Shown piece by piece: positions 11,326 through 21,112 of a stretch of 64,000 nt of DNA. The stretch comes from Prostheceraeus crozeri. Taxonomy: Eukaryota > Platyhelminthes > Polycladida > Euryleptidae. The DNA lies in the NCBI GenBank assembly GCA_907163375.1, contig CAJQUW010014423.1, forward strand, positions 186,001 through 250,000. Direction: 5' to 3'. A program made the position numbers and the translations under genes. Within the stretch, counting starts at the first letter, position 1; each line of letters starts with the position of its first letter. The notes under the pieces were generated by a model that saw only the letters and a list, made by a program, of their open reading frames with translations, ran no database searches and had not been told where the DNA came from.

Positions 11326-13640
11326 AACATTTGTTTGCCGAGTGATAAAAATATACAAATATAGTGTTATAATATTTTATTTTTTTTATTTTATGTATAT
11401 ATCAAATTTGTCTATCTTAGAAATTAGAAAATTAAAAAGGTGAAGTAGTTATTCCATCAGGTAAAATTTTTCTTTTATCATCAAATGGATCTAATGCTAA
11501 TTTATGTTCCTCTCTTAAATTCATTTTATGTTTCTTTGAATTAAGTCTATAATTACATGCTGTTTTTATTTCATTATTAAATAATACATTTTTATAATCT
11601 TAAAATGTTATTTGATTAGCCACTGATGCCTTTGAAATTCCTTTCAATGTTTTATGTGTTTTAATATTATTAGTTGTATCATAACAGTAACATTTAGATT
11701 TTTAAAAATATAGCTTCTGTTATGAAATCTTCATTTCCTAACTCATCTTTTACTTTACATAATTCTGAAGGATGAATAAAATCTTTTATTTTATCTATTT
11801 CTTCATCAAGTGAAGAATTATACGGTATTGTTAATTCTAAGAAAACAGAATCGGTATCTGTAAAGTGTAATTTATAGTTTTTGCCATAAGCAAGTGCTAA
11901 ATAATTATATATAAATTTATACATAAATAGTTTAGCTAATTCTAATATAGTGAATCCAATAAAATTAAACTTATCATGTTTTACGCTAATTGGACGTAAA
12001 TGTACAGCACATGGTTCATCACTAAATCTAGTAGTTCTTTTATATGTAGGTTTCCTTGTTAAATTTTTTGAAACCTATCTTTATCATAAACTATTTCAAT
12101 ATTTTGTCTATTACGCACATTTTCTAAAGTCTTACCATAAAATGCATTATTCATTAATTTGAAGAACACGTTTCCAAAATCATCTTTATTTCTTTTAGCT
12201 ATTTTACATGTACGTTTTTCAATATTAAACTCTATATAATTTTTTAACCATTTAGATTTTTGATAAAATAGTTTTCTATGTATTTTGGTGAGAATCATTC
12301 CATGTTCTAAATACCAATCTAGCATTCTTCCTTCAACAACATACTTTCCTTTATTGCTTTGTGTTAGCATAAGTTTTTTTTGTTGGTCTGTATTTCTTAG
12401 GAATTATAGATTTTTGATAATCTGAAAAATCTTCTATATTGGGAATTTTGTTTTCGGGACAGAAAGGAAAATATTTTGTTTTATCTTTTATTTCATCAGG
12501 ATATACTAAATCAACTTCATATATATAACCATGATTATAATTTCCATCATATGTTTTTTGATAATCTAGAATATTACACCATTCCATCTCACCTGTTGGT
12601 AATTCTTGTATCATGCAAGAAGAATATAAGCTATTAAAATCATAATATAACAAATAGTTTTCTCTCATGATTTCATCAACTGCTGCTTGACTATCTTCAT
12701 TTGATATAAGTCCTTCTATATTTTGATTAAACAATTTTATAAACTGATCGCTTTCTTCTGGAGATAAAGGTTTCATTATTCCATAATCATCAGGATTTAC
12801 TTTTTTATTGTAACACTGTACATAACGATTACCTAAAGCTGATGAAACTCCACCTCTAATTCCAGATTCAAAAAATAATAATTTATCATATGTATTTTCT
12901 TTATAATGTTTAAGTTTAACACCGGTATGTTTCAATCCTGCTAGCCATGTTAAACCTGGTGTAGAATAACAATAACATGGATCTATTCCGTAATATTCTA
13001 AACACGTATCACGAAAGTTTTCGAAAAGATCAGCTAGTATTAATACATCTATCTGAAGATATTTCATTGTATAATCATACATTGTTCTACAATTTAACTC
13101 TCTCCAATTTTTTTCAGCTTCTACATAATCTTCTTCAGATAATTGTGATTGTTTTAATGTTGATTTAAATTTATTTATTGGAGGAAGTTTTTGTTCTTTC
13201 ATAATTTTATTCACAGAATTAAAATCTCCAGTTAAACCAGTCTTCGACTGTGAACCAGAGGTTAAATATTCATACGGAAATATTCCTTTTAAAGGTTTTA
13301 AATTATATTTATTTAATATTTTACATTGTTCAGGTTTCAAAGTTTTTCCCTTAACATCTAATGAATAAGGAGTAAAAAATCTAAATGCATCTAAAATTCT
13401 AATACAACCTAATTGCATTGAAAAATATTCTTCTTCTGTTTTACATAGTACATTTATTTGTTGTTGTTGTAATTTTTCAGATGAAAATAAATCTTTCATT
13501 ATTAAATGGAAATCATATTTAGAACCATTGTAGAAATATAAAGGAACAAAGTTATATTTAAATTTATTAGCATTAAGATTACAAGAATTATGTGCTGCAC
13601 CTCTATATAATCCATTTAGATGATCATGATCTTTTACTTT

Positions 13641-13655
13641 GACGGCAGAGCCGTC
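13641..13655. repeat. simple GC-rich hairpin inside polymerase gene
   Basis: GACGGCAGAGCCGTC, a perfect 6-bp stem with a 3-nt loop. It falls within the coding region and encodes DGSAVKV on the minus strand. It is a single hairpin, possibly a half module of the double-hairpin family. Confidence 0.5.
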
Positions 13656-13988
13656 GCTTTGCTTATCAATGTATTTGCCATTTTTATAATTTCTTGTAAA
13701 TTCTTTTCCACAGTAATAACAATTTGTTTCATTAACAAAATTAATTTTTTCTTCATCCGTTAATGGAAGCATTGGTATATTTGTTTCAAGCAATTGTGAA
13801 AAACGTCCTTGTAATTCTTCTACTTTCTTTGTAAACATTTCTGAACTATCTTCACCATAGTATTGATAATATTCTGATTTAAATAATTCAGGATAATTTG
13901 AATGAATATACATTCCCCATCATAATGGTTTGTGTTCAAATAAATATTTTTCTTTACTTTGTTCAGGTGTACTTTTTTCATATTTATA

Positions 13989-14056
13989 AACCGAAGGTTC
14001 TAAGGCTTGGCCCGTACAATTATCAGAAGCGGGCGAAGCCCTAGAACCTTCGGTTC
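13989..14056. repeat. two inverted double-hairpin modules in polymerase gene
   Basis: AACCGAAGGTTC-TAAGG-CTTGGCCC at 13989-14014 faces GGGCGAAGCCC-TA-GAACCTTCGGTTC at 14031-14056. The two copies are in opposite orientation, so the pair can form one long hairpin as well as four small ones. On the minus strand one copy reads RTEGSRASPAS and the other GQALEPSV, both open. Confidence 0.85.
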
Positions 14057-15700
14057 GATTTTGTGTCATATTAACATTATATGCTTCAAAATCACAATAA
14101 ATAGTAAAGGGTACTTTATTTTTCAAATAATGTCTATTATATATTAAATAATCATCTTTAGGAAAAGTATTTTCAACTGCTTCATTTTCTTGGCAATTCT
14201 CCAAATGTCTATTCATTTCTTCTTTAGTTCTAAAGCTCGTCATACATTGGAGACAAGGAAAATTAGCATTATCTGAAGTTTTTGTAAATATAGAAACATC
14301 TTTACACAATATAAAATGACCCTGATAATATAATATATTCGCTTGTGCTGGTTGTTTTGTCTGTTCTAATTTTTCAAATTTATCTTTATATATTTCATGT
14401 GTTTCATCAATTTCTTTTGTAAGATTAAATGTATTTCGATGAAAATTTTGATTTAATATTTGTAACTGATAACTATATTCTTTATCATATTGTTCTTTAT
14501 ATTGTTGTTGACATTTTTTTAAACATTCATTTATTTTTTGATTGGTTTCATTTTCTTCATTATTTAATTCTTTATTGTCTTCATTTAATTTTTGAATCGT
14601 TTCTATCTTATTTTGATATTTATGGCCATATTCTTGTACTAATATTTTTGTTTGTTGCTGATAATCTGTTTTACATTTTTGTAAAATTTCATTTAAATTT
14701 TGTAATTTTTGTTGATATTCTAAAGATAAAGATAAATAATCGGAATCATAATCATAATTATAATTACGTCCTTTATAAGTATTATTATTAATCATTATTG
14801 GTGATAATGTTTTAACAATTTGAAATTTGTCAGTACATATTATATTTCCTTGGTAAAAAATATTATGATGCATGTAATTTCCTCTATCATTATATATTAT
14901 TTCTGATTGACATAAATTTTTATTATTCAAATAAAATTTTTTTGAATCTGAGTAAAATGGAGTAATTTTACCAATAGAAACATAATTCACATTTAATTCA
15001 AGATCATTTACTTCTATTAAATTTTTATTCTTTTTATGAAACTTTATTAACCTATTATAATCATATGGAAATTCATGTAAGCCATCAGAGAGATCAAATT
15101 CATTTATGTATTCTTCTTTATTGTAATGACTTAGTCTTTCTTTATGATATTCTGCAGGATGTAAATGTGCTATAATACTCCACAGAAAACAATAATCATC
15201 TTCATTTTTTATGTTGATTATTTGTGGTGAACTGAAAGGTAAAGGAACATAACTACCACCAGTATTATTTTTATATTTATCAATTACTATTTTCTTAGAT
15301 AGTATTTTAACAAATCTCCAACCAGATTCACGTAACTGGGCTTCAATTATACAATTTTCTAATTTATTTATCATCGATTCAAATATGGGTTGTATATCAT
15401 TTACATTATGAATTTCTTGTGAATTTGTAAAATGTCCTTGTATTATTTCTTCAGGAATTCCATCAAGTCCATTTTTTGTATAAAGTACTTCTACATTCAT
15501 ATAACATTTGAAAGATTTCTTAAATATATTATAAAAGTTGGATAGAATATCAGAAAAAGTTTCATCGGTTTCATTATGTTCAACCGATTCATTAAATAAA
15601 TATTTCATATCTGTTACAGCTTCATCGGTTTTTTTAGTTTCATCAAATTCATGTATTTCGTCAAATTCATCATTATCGCTAAATAAATATCTTCCATCTG

Positions 15701-15734
15701 GTACGGGCGAAGCCCTAGAACCTTCGGTTCGTAC
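15701..15734. repeat. double-hairpin module in polymerase gene, GTAC-bordered
   Basis: GGGCGAAGCCC-TA-GAACCTTCGGTTC with GTAC immediately on each side. It encodes RTEGSRASPVP on the minus strand without closing the frame. Confidence 0.8.
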
Positions 15735-16102
15735 ATGTTCATCTTCACTATTAAAAACTTTTTTATATTCCGAATGTGAATAATCATCAAACATTTTTTT
15801 AACTTTTATATCAGTAGGTAATGTTTCTAGATAGTTTTTATAACTATTTAATTTTAATATATTTTCTTCATCAACTCGATCTACATTTTGTAAATGCAAT
15901 TTACTATTTAAATGAGATTGATAACTTCTTCTTGTTTGCAACTCTTTTTACATAAGACACAATAAAACTTGGTATTTTCCATTTTTTTATTTTTTAAAGA
16001 AAAATTGTGTTTTAATTTTAGATATAAACATTCTAATATCAAGGTCTTGAGAGTTATTTTATATTATCATATATTTCACGTTCCTAAGTTATTTTATTTT
16101 CT

Positions 16103-16244
16103 TTATCACATTAAGTTTTATCATATTAAGTTTTATCATATTAAGTTTTATCATATTAAGTTTTATCATATTAAGTTTTATCATATAACGTTTTATCACA
16201 TTAAGTTTTATCATATTAAGTTTTATCATATAACGTTTTATCAA
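16103..16244. repeat. 15-bp tandem array
   Basis: About nine copies of ATTAAGTTTTATCAT or close variants (some with ATAACG instead of ATTAAG), head to tail. The array lies between the polymerase gene start and the end of the unidentified minus-strand gene, and its right edge encodes that gene's last residues (YDKT repeated). Confidence 0.9.
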
Positions 16245-17082
16245 AAGATAATTTAAAGTTATTTTCACTAACTATTGATTCTTCATCATCAATTGATTCT
16301 TCATCATCATCATCACAAATTGATTCTTCATCATCATAAATTACACTTTTTGGTATAGGATGCCATTCCCTGATAGGATACCATTCTCTTATTGGAATAT
16401 CTAACTCTAAATTACATTTTTTATCTGATAATAAAATAATAGAAAAAAATATTGGTCTTTGATCTCTTTTGGAAAATTTAATAACACCACCATAATCTGA
16501 ATCACTTTTAGTTTTTATTAAAGATAATAAAATTTTAAATTGATTAGATGTAAATCCTAATTTAAATTTTGTAGAGCCGACACATAGTTGTCTAACAGTA
16601 TCTTCAACTATACCATCATTATTATTTTCAATTGTAAGAAAATGAAATTTAGATAAATTTTGATTATATGTAGTATTAATATCATGTACATCAGTATGAG
16701 ATATAAATTTTTCTTCACTTAAATTTTTATAATTACTAATATTTTTATAATCTTTTTTACCATTTGCACCATTTTCAGATGTTTCAGAATCATCATTTAT
16801 ATTATCATCATCTATATTATTATAAGATTCTTTAAGATCGGGCAAAGCCCTAGAACCTTCGGTTCGTTTATTATCATAAGATTCTTTAAGATCGGGCAAA
16901 GCCCTAGAACCTTCGGTTCGTTTATTATGATTATAATTATGGTCATTGTTAATAGTATAAGGTGTTGTCCACATATAAATTTTCTCTTGTTGAGCTAAAC
17001 CATTTATATAAGATTTTAACAAATTAATATTTAAGTTTGAATATAATCCTATATACGTATCATCATCATATCTTTGGGGCAT
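16216..17082 (-). CDS. Polinton gene, unidentified, acidic C-terminus
   Basis: A 288-codon frame from ATG at 17082 (MPQRYDDDTYIGLYSN). Sequence related to its N-terminal side may continue upstream, so the true start is uncertain. Residues 54-90 consist of two tandem copies of an 18-residue unit containing RTEGSRALPDLKESY, produced by two double-hairpin modules at 16840-16919. The region around residues 145-230 (RQLCVGSTKFKLGFTSNQF) may be a folded domain. The tail is rich in aspartate and glutamate, then runs into the 15-bp tandem array. I do not recognise the family. It lies between polymerase and integrase. Confidence 0.45.
   Translation of the reverse strand: MPQRYDDDTYIGLYSNLNINLLKSYINGLAQQEKIYMWTTPYTINNDHNYNHNKRTEGSRALPDLKESYDNKRTEGSRALPDLKESYNNIDDDNINDDSETSENGANGKKDYKNISNYKNLSEEKFISHTDVHDINTTYNQNLSKFHFLTIENNNDGIVEDTVRQLCVGSTKFKLGFTSNQFKILLSLIKTKSDSDYGGVIKFSKRDQRPIFFSIILLSDKKCNLELDIPIREWYPIREWHPIPKSVIYDDEESICDDDDEESIDDEESIVSENNFKLSFDKTLYDKT
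16840..16919. repeat. two tandem double-hairpin modules
   Basis: GGGCAAAGCCC-TA-GAACCTTCGGTTC occurs at 16840-16865 and again at 16894-16919, with a 54-bp period that includes flanking coding sequence. The period is a multiple of three, so the duplication keeps the frame open and doubles the peptide KRTEGSRALPDLKESY. Confidence 0.9.
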
Positions 17083-17188
17083 TTCTAATGTTTCTTGTTT
17101 ATAAATTGTATCTCTATAATAAACTTGACATAATAATTCTTCGTTATGTTTTTTACTCTCTATATGAATATTATATTGGTTTTGTTCA

Positions 17189-18685
17189 TCAACAAATAAT
17201 CTTATTTTTTCTTTGGAAAAAGATTTTATTTTTAACTAATTCTTTAATATTGATATAATTAATAATTTTAGTTTCCATCCAATCAGTATTACTAATTGGT
17301 AATACTGCTCTAATAAATCCGTAAACATTATTATGACCAATTATAACCATATTTTCTTTATTTAATTCTACATAAGCCACATCATTATATTTACTTACAA
17401 TATCCATAAATTTTATAAATGGATCCCCAAGGAAAATACAATAATTAGTTTCTATGGAAGGTAAACCTTTAGTCTGTTCTCTAAATATTTCGGCTTGTAA
17501 TTCAAACAAAAGATTAACATCTATACATGGATTATTATTATTATTATTAAAATTCGGATTACTCTCATTTGAATAATTATTCTCGAATATTTTTTTTCTT
17601 ATCAAATCAGGGTCGTCAGAAGCATTCTTTGGGGTTTCTTCAATACCTGAATGAACTTTATTATTGTACTGCTCTACAATTCCTGGTAATATCTTCAACC
17701 ATTTCTGATTTCTTTGCTCAGTAAATTTCTTGAATAATTTATTTTTTAACGTCCGATTGAATCTTTCTATCACTACAGCCTTTCCTGCATTTTCAGTTGA
17801 ATAAACTGAGCCTTGGCGATGACTTTCGTCTGTTTCAAATAGTGCCTGAACATTTCCGTTATAAAATTCCGACCCTTTATCAACAAACAATTTCCTTGGC
17901 TTTCTCTTACTTTCTTGAAAGATTTCTTCAAACGCATATTTAACTGACAGACCACTTTTGTTTTTTAAAGGCTTCACCCAAGCGTATCGTGTATATAAAT
18001 CTATAACGGTCAATGCGTATTTATAATCAGAATCATACGGCATATGAATAAGATCAGCACTCCAAATATCATCTTTATTAAATACTTTTACTTTCAATAA
18101 ATATTTAGGATTTCTATATTCTTTATGAATTTCGGACGCGTAGGTTCGAGCGTTGCTCTCAGACAGCTTTGCTGTCGTTTCATTTGCTGACGGATCAATG
18201 CCCTGACCGAGCAATATTTTAGCTTGCAAAGCTTTCTTAACAAACATTCTTTCAATTCTTTCTCTAAATGTAGGATTTTGAATACTATCTAATTCTTGAA
18301 TCATCTTCTTATCAGCTACATGTCGAGAACTTAGGTCATGATTTTGATAAGTTAAATCATGTCTGAAAGCTGCTTCATCTACTCTGTTTATTGGTTCTTC
18401 ACCTGGTTTTGGATTATTATTCTCATCTAGTCTTATATCTAATCGAGTTCCTGGGCCGGTATATGAATGACCACGAAGATGTTTTTCTTTCGAATATTTA
18501 CTCCAAATAAATCCAGGAAAGTTTTCTAATGTTTTTTGTATATCACCTCCAGTGTGCAGCCGACCGCTGTGCAGCCGACCGGTGTGCTGACAATTTGAGG
18601 TTTTATGTACTTTCAAGAGATAATCCATTAGATCTAGATTTGAATTTTTTAATTTAATTAAATTTTCGGAATTTGTAGAATTCAT
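17189..18685 (-). CDS. Polinton PLA2-like domain joined to integrase
   Basis: The ATG at 18685 is chosen because the second Polinton has the same start (MNSTNSE). About 498 codons. Residues 75-117 match the parvovirus-VP1-type phospholipase A2 motif: YTGPGTRLD glycine loop, then P-x-N-x-VDEAA and RHDLTY with catalytic-type HD at 109-110. Residues 205-370 are a retroviral/Polinton integrase core: SADLI (D211), VIDLYTRYAWV, VDKGSEFYN (D269), VIERFNRTLKNKLF (E307). The first would hydrolyse phospholipid, as used by parvoviruses to leave endosomes; the second inserts the element. The last 120 or so residues are not integrase-like and may belong to a neighbouring Polinton gene. An open stretch upstream of the ATG is part of a double-hairpin module. 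Fossil; the integrase C-terminal part seen in the second copy is not present here. Confidence 0.8.
   Translation of the reverse strand: MNSTNSENLIKLKNSNLDLMDYLLKVHKTSNCQHTGRLHSGRLHTGGDIQKTLENFPGFIWSKYSKEKHLRGHSYTGPGTRLDIRLDENNNPKPGEEPINRVDEAAFRHDLTYQNHDLSSRHVADKKMIQELDSIQNPTFRERIERMFVKKALQAKILLGQGIDPSANETTAKLSESNARTYASEIHKEYRNPKYLLKVKVFNKDDIWSADLIHMPYDSDYKYALTVIDLYTRYAWVKPLKNKSGLSVKYAFEEIFQESKRKPRKLFVDKGSEFYNGNVQALFETDESHRQGSVYSTENAGKAVVIERFNRTLKNKLFKKFTEQRNQKWLKILPGIVEQYNNKVHSGIEETPKNASDDPDLIRKKIFENNYSNESNPNFNNNNNNPCIDVNLLFELQAEIFREQTKGLPSIETNYCIFLGDPFIKFMDIVSKYNDVAYVELNKENMVIIGHNNVYGFIRAVLPISNTDWMETKIINYINIKELVKNKIFFQRKNKIIC
18162..18176. repeat. simple GC-rich hairpin in PLA2-integrase gene
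   Basis: GACAGCTTTGCTGTC, a 6-bp stem with TTT loop, inside the coding region between the PLA2-like and integrase parts. The identical hairpin is at 62929-62943 in the second Polinton. Confidence 0.55.
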
Positions 18686-18717
18686 TTTAAAAGATAAAAT
18701 GAATGTTTTACCTAATA

Positions 18718-18773
18718 GAACCAAAGGTTCTGAGGCCTTAGCCGATCGGACCAAAGGTCCTGAGGTTATAACC
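18718..18773. repeat. two tandem double-hairpin modules between genes
   Basis: GAACCAAAGGTTC-TGA-GGCCTTAGCC-GATC-GGACCAAAGGTCC-TGA-GGTTATAACC. There are four hairpins in 56 bp. The first and third stems differ by a matched pair of changes. The array lies between the small hydrophobic gene (its last codons overlap) and the PLA2-integrase start. The second Polinton has only the right-hand module here (63459-63484). Confidence 0.9.
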
Positions 18774-19247
18774 GAATCATACTAGGACTTAGATATATTC
18801 CAGAACCATCTTTAGTTTCTTTAATTTCAATTAAATCATCAACATTGTAAAGAATATTTTTAAGAACTCGTTTTCCGTCATCAACTAAATTTAATTTACT
18901 AATAAAATTATCTACTATTCCTTCTCCCCTAGCAACTTTCTCTAACTCTCTATTATGACGTTTTTGTTCTTCTAATGCTGCCTTCTCTGATTTATTTTTA
19001 TTTACTGCTTGGACAATACCAGCTGTCCCATCTGCAACACTTCCTGCTGCTGCTATGCCTCCTATTATTAGTGGAATTAATGGGAGAATCCCGCCATTCT
19101 TTTCTTCTTGTAATTGAATATTCTCTATCATTGGTTTACTTATGTAATATTTCTTTTTGTCAATCGTAATAGTTTTAGGTGTATTTTGTCAACAATGTTA
19201 CGTAATTTTAATTCAACAGTTTTATTATTACTTTTCGCTTCCGACAT
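18766..19247 (-). pseudogene. Polinton small hydrophobic (pVI/pX-like) protein gene, broken
   Basis: The region starts near ATG 19247 (MSEAKSNNKTVELKLRNI) and contains the motif GGILPLIPLIIGGIAAAGS, then GIVQAVNKNKSEKAALEEQ (an amphipathic helix), RHNRELEKVARGEG and a C-terminal GSGIYLSPS. The glycine- and alanine-rich hydrophobic segment followed by a lysine-rich helix is what I expect of a small Polinton virion protein often compared with adenovirus pVI or pX. The assignment is by pattern only. The neighbours are the major capsid and PLA2-integrase genes. The copy has about one break. The related region in the second Polinton is 63480-63962. Confidence 0.6.
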
Positions 19248-19287
19248 TTTTAATAAAAAAATTTTAAGTTAGGAAAAATTTTAATTA

Positions 19288-19352
19288 GTCGATCGGACCA
19301 AAGGTCCTCGGGTTATTAACCGATCGGAGCGAAGCTCCTCTGGCTTTAGCCT
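19288..19352. repeat. two tandem double-hairpin modules after capsid gene
   Basis: CGATCGGACCAAAGGTCC-TCG-GGTTATTAACC-GATC-GGAGCGAAGCTCC-TCT-GGCTTTAGCC. It sits at the 3' end of the major capsid gene, just over its last codons, and before the start of the next gene. Stems GGACC/GGTCC and GGAGC/GCTCC show matched changes. Confidence 0.9.
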
Positions 19353-20679
19353 ATCCTAGCCATCTTTCCATTAAGAATTTCAATAGAATATTTTACATCT
19401 TCTAGCAATAAACCATAAGCCATCAATGAAGTTGTGGAATCTTTCTTTTCAATATTAATTGTTACATCACAACCAGTCTTGATAATATCTTCAGATTGTG
19501 CACTTAAATCGAAACAGAAAACAGGATATAAATGTCTCCAATCTCCAGGAGTTAATTGTGGTTCAACTCCAAATTCTATACAAAGATTTCGATAAGAATC
19601 ATATCCTTCCATAAATTGATTATTGGTATCATCGAATCTTAATGGATCAATTGGATATCGGGTTTGATTTAATGAAACTTGTAAACTTCGAATTGTATCA
19701 ATATGAAAAAGATTATTGTTCTTATCAAAACTTGGAGAATTATTTCTTTGAAATGTTAGTAATAAATATCTTGGAGTATTCGAAGTTCTTGTAAAATGCC
19801 AGTTAAATCTTTGCTCTGAAAAAGTTACTGAACTAGCAGTACGCTTTAGAAAATTTACTGGAATTAGTTTGTTCGTATTTAATCTTTTTGCAATAGCTAA
19901 TTCTACCTCTAAACTAGAAGTAATATGCTTAATCCACAATTCAAGTCTATCAACTTTTAAATATGCTTTTTTTCCAGTCTTACTAAAAAAGATTAATTCA
20001 TTATTTGCTGTCCGATGAATTATTAACTTCAATTTTAATTGATATGATATTTTATCATAATCTAAATATCCGAATAATGGAGACAATGACCAATTTACTG
20101 TCTGTTTACTTTTCTTGCTAAATTCACGTCTTTCTTTATATGCACTATTATTTGTTTTATTTAAATGTTTTGCAATATTTTCTACATCTTTCGCAATTCC
20201 TGCGGCATCTGTTCCAGCGTGAGTTAAATCATCAACAATTATACCATCATTAGTATCAGGAAACCAACCTTCGATTTCATGCTTTTTATTATTTTCACCA
20301 ATTGTTACAAATCTAAGCATTGTATTAATTACACCTGGAGAATCACTTATTGTTTCTATATTTTGAGTTGCAACATCTAAACGCATTTGTGTAAATAATC
20401 TTGGAAAGAAATTATTCTCTAATGCAATATTATCGGTTTCTGGTAATGGTGTTGAAAAATTGGCATCACTATATAAAGAATATTCACAGTGTAAAAAGGA
20501 ACCAGGTAAATATAAATAACTCTGCTGATTATCAACTTCAAAAATTAAATCACCTCCAGTATTTACTCTTCCTGAAGATTCATGATTCATAGCAACTCTT
20601 ATATAGTCATTCTTTTTTGATTGTAACTGACGAACGGAGGATCGTCTAATCTAAATTCATTTTCGATAAGAGAAGACAT
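19346..20679 (-). pseudogene. Polinton major capsid protein (double jelly-roll)
   Basis: A long 414-codon open stretch plus a short conserved N-terminal piece (from ATG 20679, MSSLIENEFRLDDPPF). Recognisable segments are YLYLPGSFLHCEYSLY, NNFFPRLFTQMRL, the long WSLSPLFGYLDYDK, the RTANNELIFFSKTGK loop, RLELWIKHI, FNWHFTRTSNTPRYLLLTFQR and the end PVFCFDLSAQSEDIIKTG. This is the hexon-like major capsid protein that Polintons share with adenovirus-type viruses, and about 450 residues is usual for the family. It sits between the small hydrophobic gene and the gene split by piggyBac. It is nearly whole, with about one break. Confidence 0.85.
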
Positions 20680-20777
20680 TTTTAAAAAAATAATTTGACT
20701 TTTTTGTTTTTTCTCACACACAGAAAAAATTTTGCTAAAAAAATTTTACTAAAATATAATTTTAGAATTTTGCTAGA

Positions 20778-20815
20778 CCAGCTCCGCTACAGCTTTGCTG
20801 GTTAGACCGAAGGTT
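20778..20815. repeat. hairpin module at gene end
   Basis: CCAGC...CAGCTTTGCTGG, with stem CAGC/GCTG and loop TTT, followed by GACCGAAGGTTG. It is a decayed relative of the double-hairpin modules, in the last codons of the split gene. Confidence 0.5.
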
Positions 20816-20849
20816 GCTGTTCACACCATTGCCTCTTATTTCTTCAATT

Positions 20850-20871
20850 GAACGTTCTAGGGCTACGCCTG
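20850..20871. repeat. double-hairpin module, decayed
   Basis: GAACGTTCTAGGGCTACGCCT matches the GAAC..GTTC-TA-GGGC..GCCC layout with a shortened first stem and one mismatch in the second. It is inside coding sequence (KTGVALERS). Confidence 0.6.
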
Positions 20872-21112
20872 TTTTCTTCTCCTGTTTACTATCAGACCCC
20901 ACAGCTATGTTAGCAATTTTGTTTTTCGTTTCCTCTGAAAGTTTTTTTAATTTTTTTAGTTCTTCAGAATCATTCTTAAGTTTACGAATAGTTTGTAGTT
21001 GTTTTAATTCGTTTTGTGACTTAACAGCATTTGATATTGCACTAGCTGTACTACCTATAGCAGCTGCTCCTTTAGCAGCAGATGTAGTCAAATCTTTATT
21101 ATTTTCAATTAA

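Larger units (their letters stand above)
11432..15982 (-). pseudogene. Polinton protein-primed DNA polymerase B, broken
   Basis: A long minus-strand region encodes a family-B polymerase of the protein-primed type. From the N-terminus there are Cys/His finger-like sequence, a conserved pre-exonuclease domain (YVPLPFSSPQIINIKNEDD, then FLWSIIAHLHP), a second finger (CLQCMTSF...HLENC), and exonuclease motif I YCDFEAYN. After these come the Polinton-typical KDHDHLNGLYRGAAHNSCN and the NGSKYDFHLIMKDL exonuclease II region. Palm motif A appears as YYDFNSLYSS, motif B as MNNAFYGKTLENVRNR, and motif C as FTDTDS, followed by the conserved LALDPFDDKR C-terminus. Three double-hairpin copies (13641, 13989-14056, 15701-15734) lie within the coding region. 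In living relatives it replicates the element from protein-primed ends. This copy is a fossil with about four breaks. Confidence 0.92.
20762..21112 (-). pseudogene. Polinton small protein gene, 3' part, split by piggyBac
   Basis: The region encodes TSAAKGAAAIGSTASAISN, then a coiled-coil-like stretch (LKQLQTIRKLKNDSEELKKL and following) and a tail containing VALERSIEEIRG. The alanine- and glycine-rich start next to a coiled coil resembles the small hydrophobic protein at 18766-19247, but the family is not identified. A nested piggyBac element begins at the TTAA 21109-21112, and the 5' part of the same gene lies beyond it at 23622-23781. Two hairpin modules (20778-20815 and 20850-20871) fall at the gene's 3' end. 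Confidence 0.5.

Noticed and set aside
14429-14791. 120-codon plus-strand frame
   Set aside because: It is the reverse-strand shadow of the polymerase coding region, full of Phe, Ile and Leu as expected from AT-rich antisense.
16103-16244. CRISPR-like regular repeats
   Set aside because: The 15-bp units are contiguous with no unique spacers, so this is a simple tandem array in a eukaryotic element.
18686-18754. Upstream extension of the PLA2-integrase frame
   Set aside because: It begins at a TTG within a hairpin module and encodes module sequence; the ATG at 18685 is shared with the second copy.
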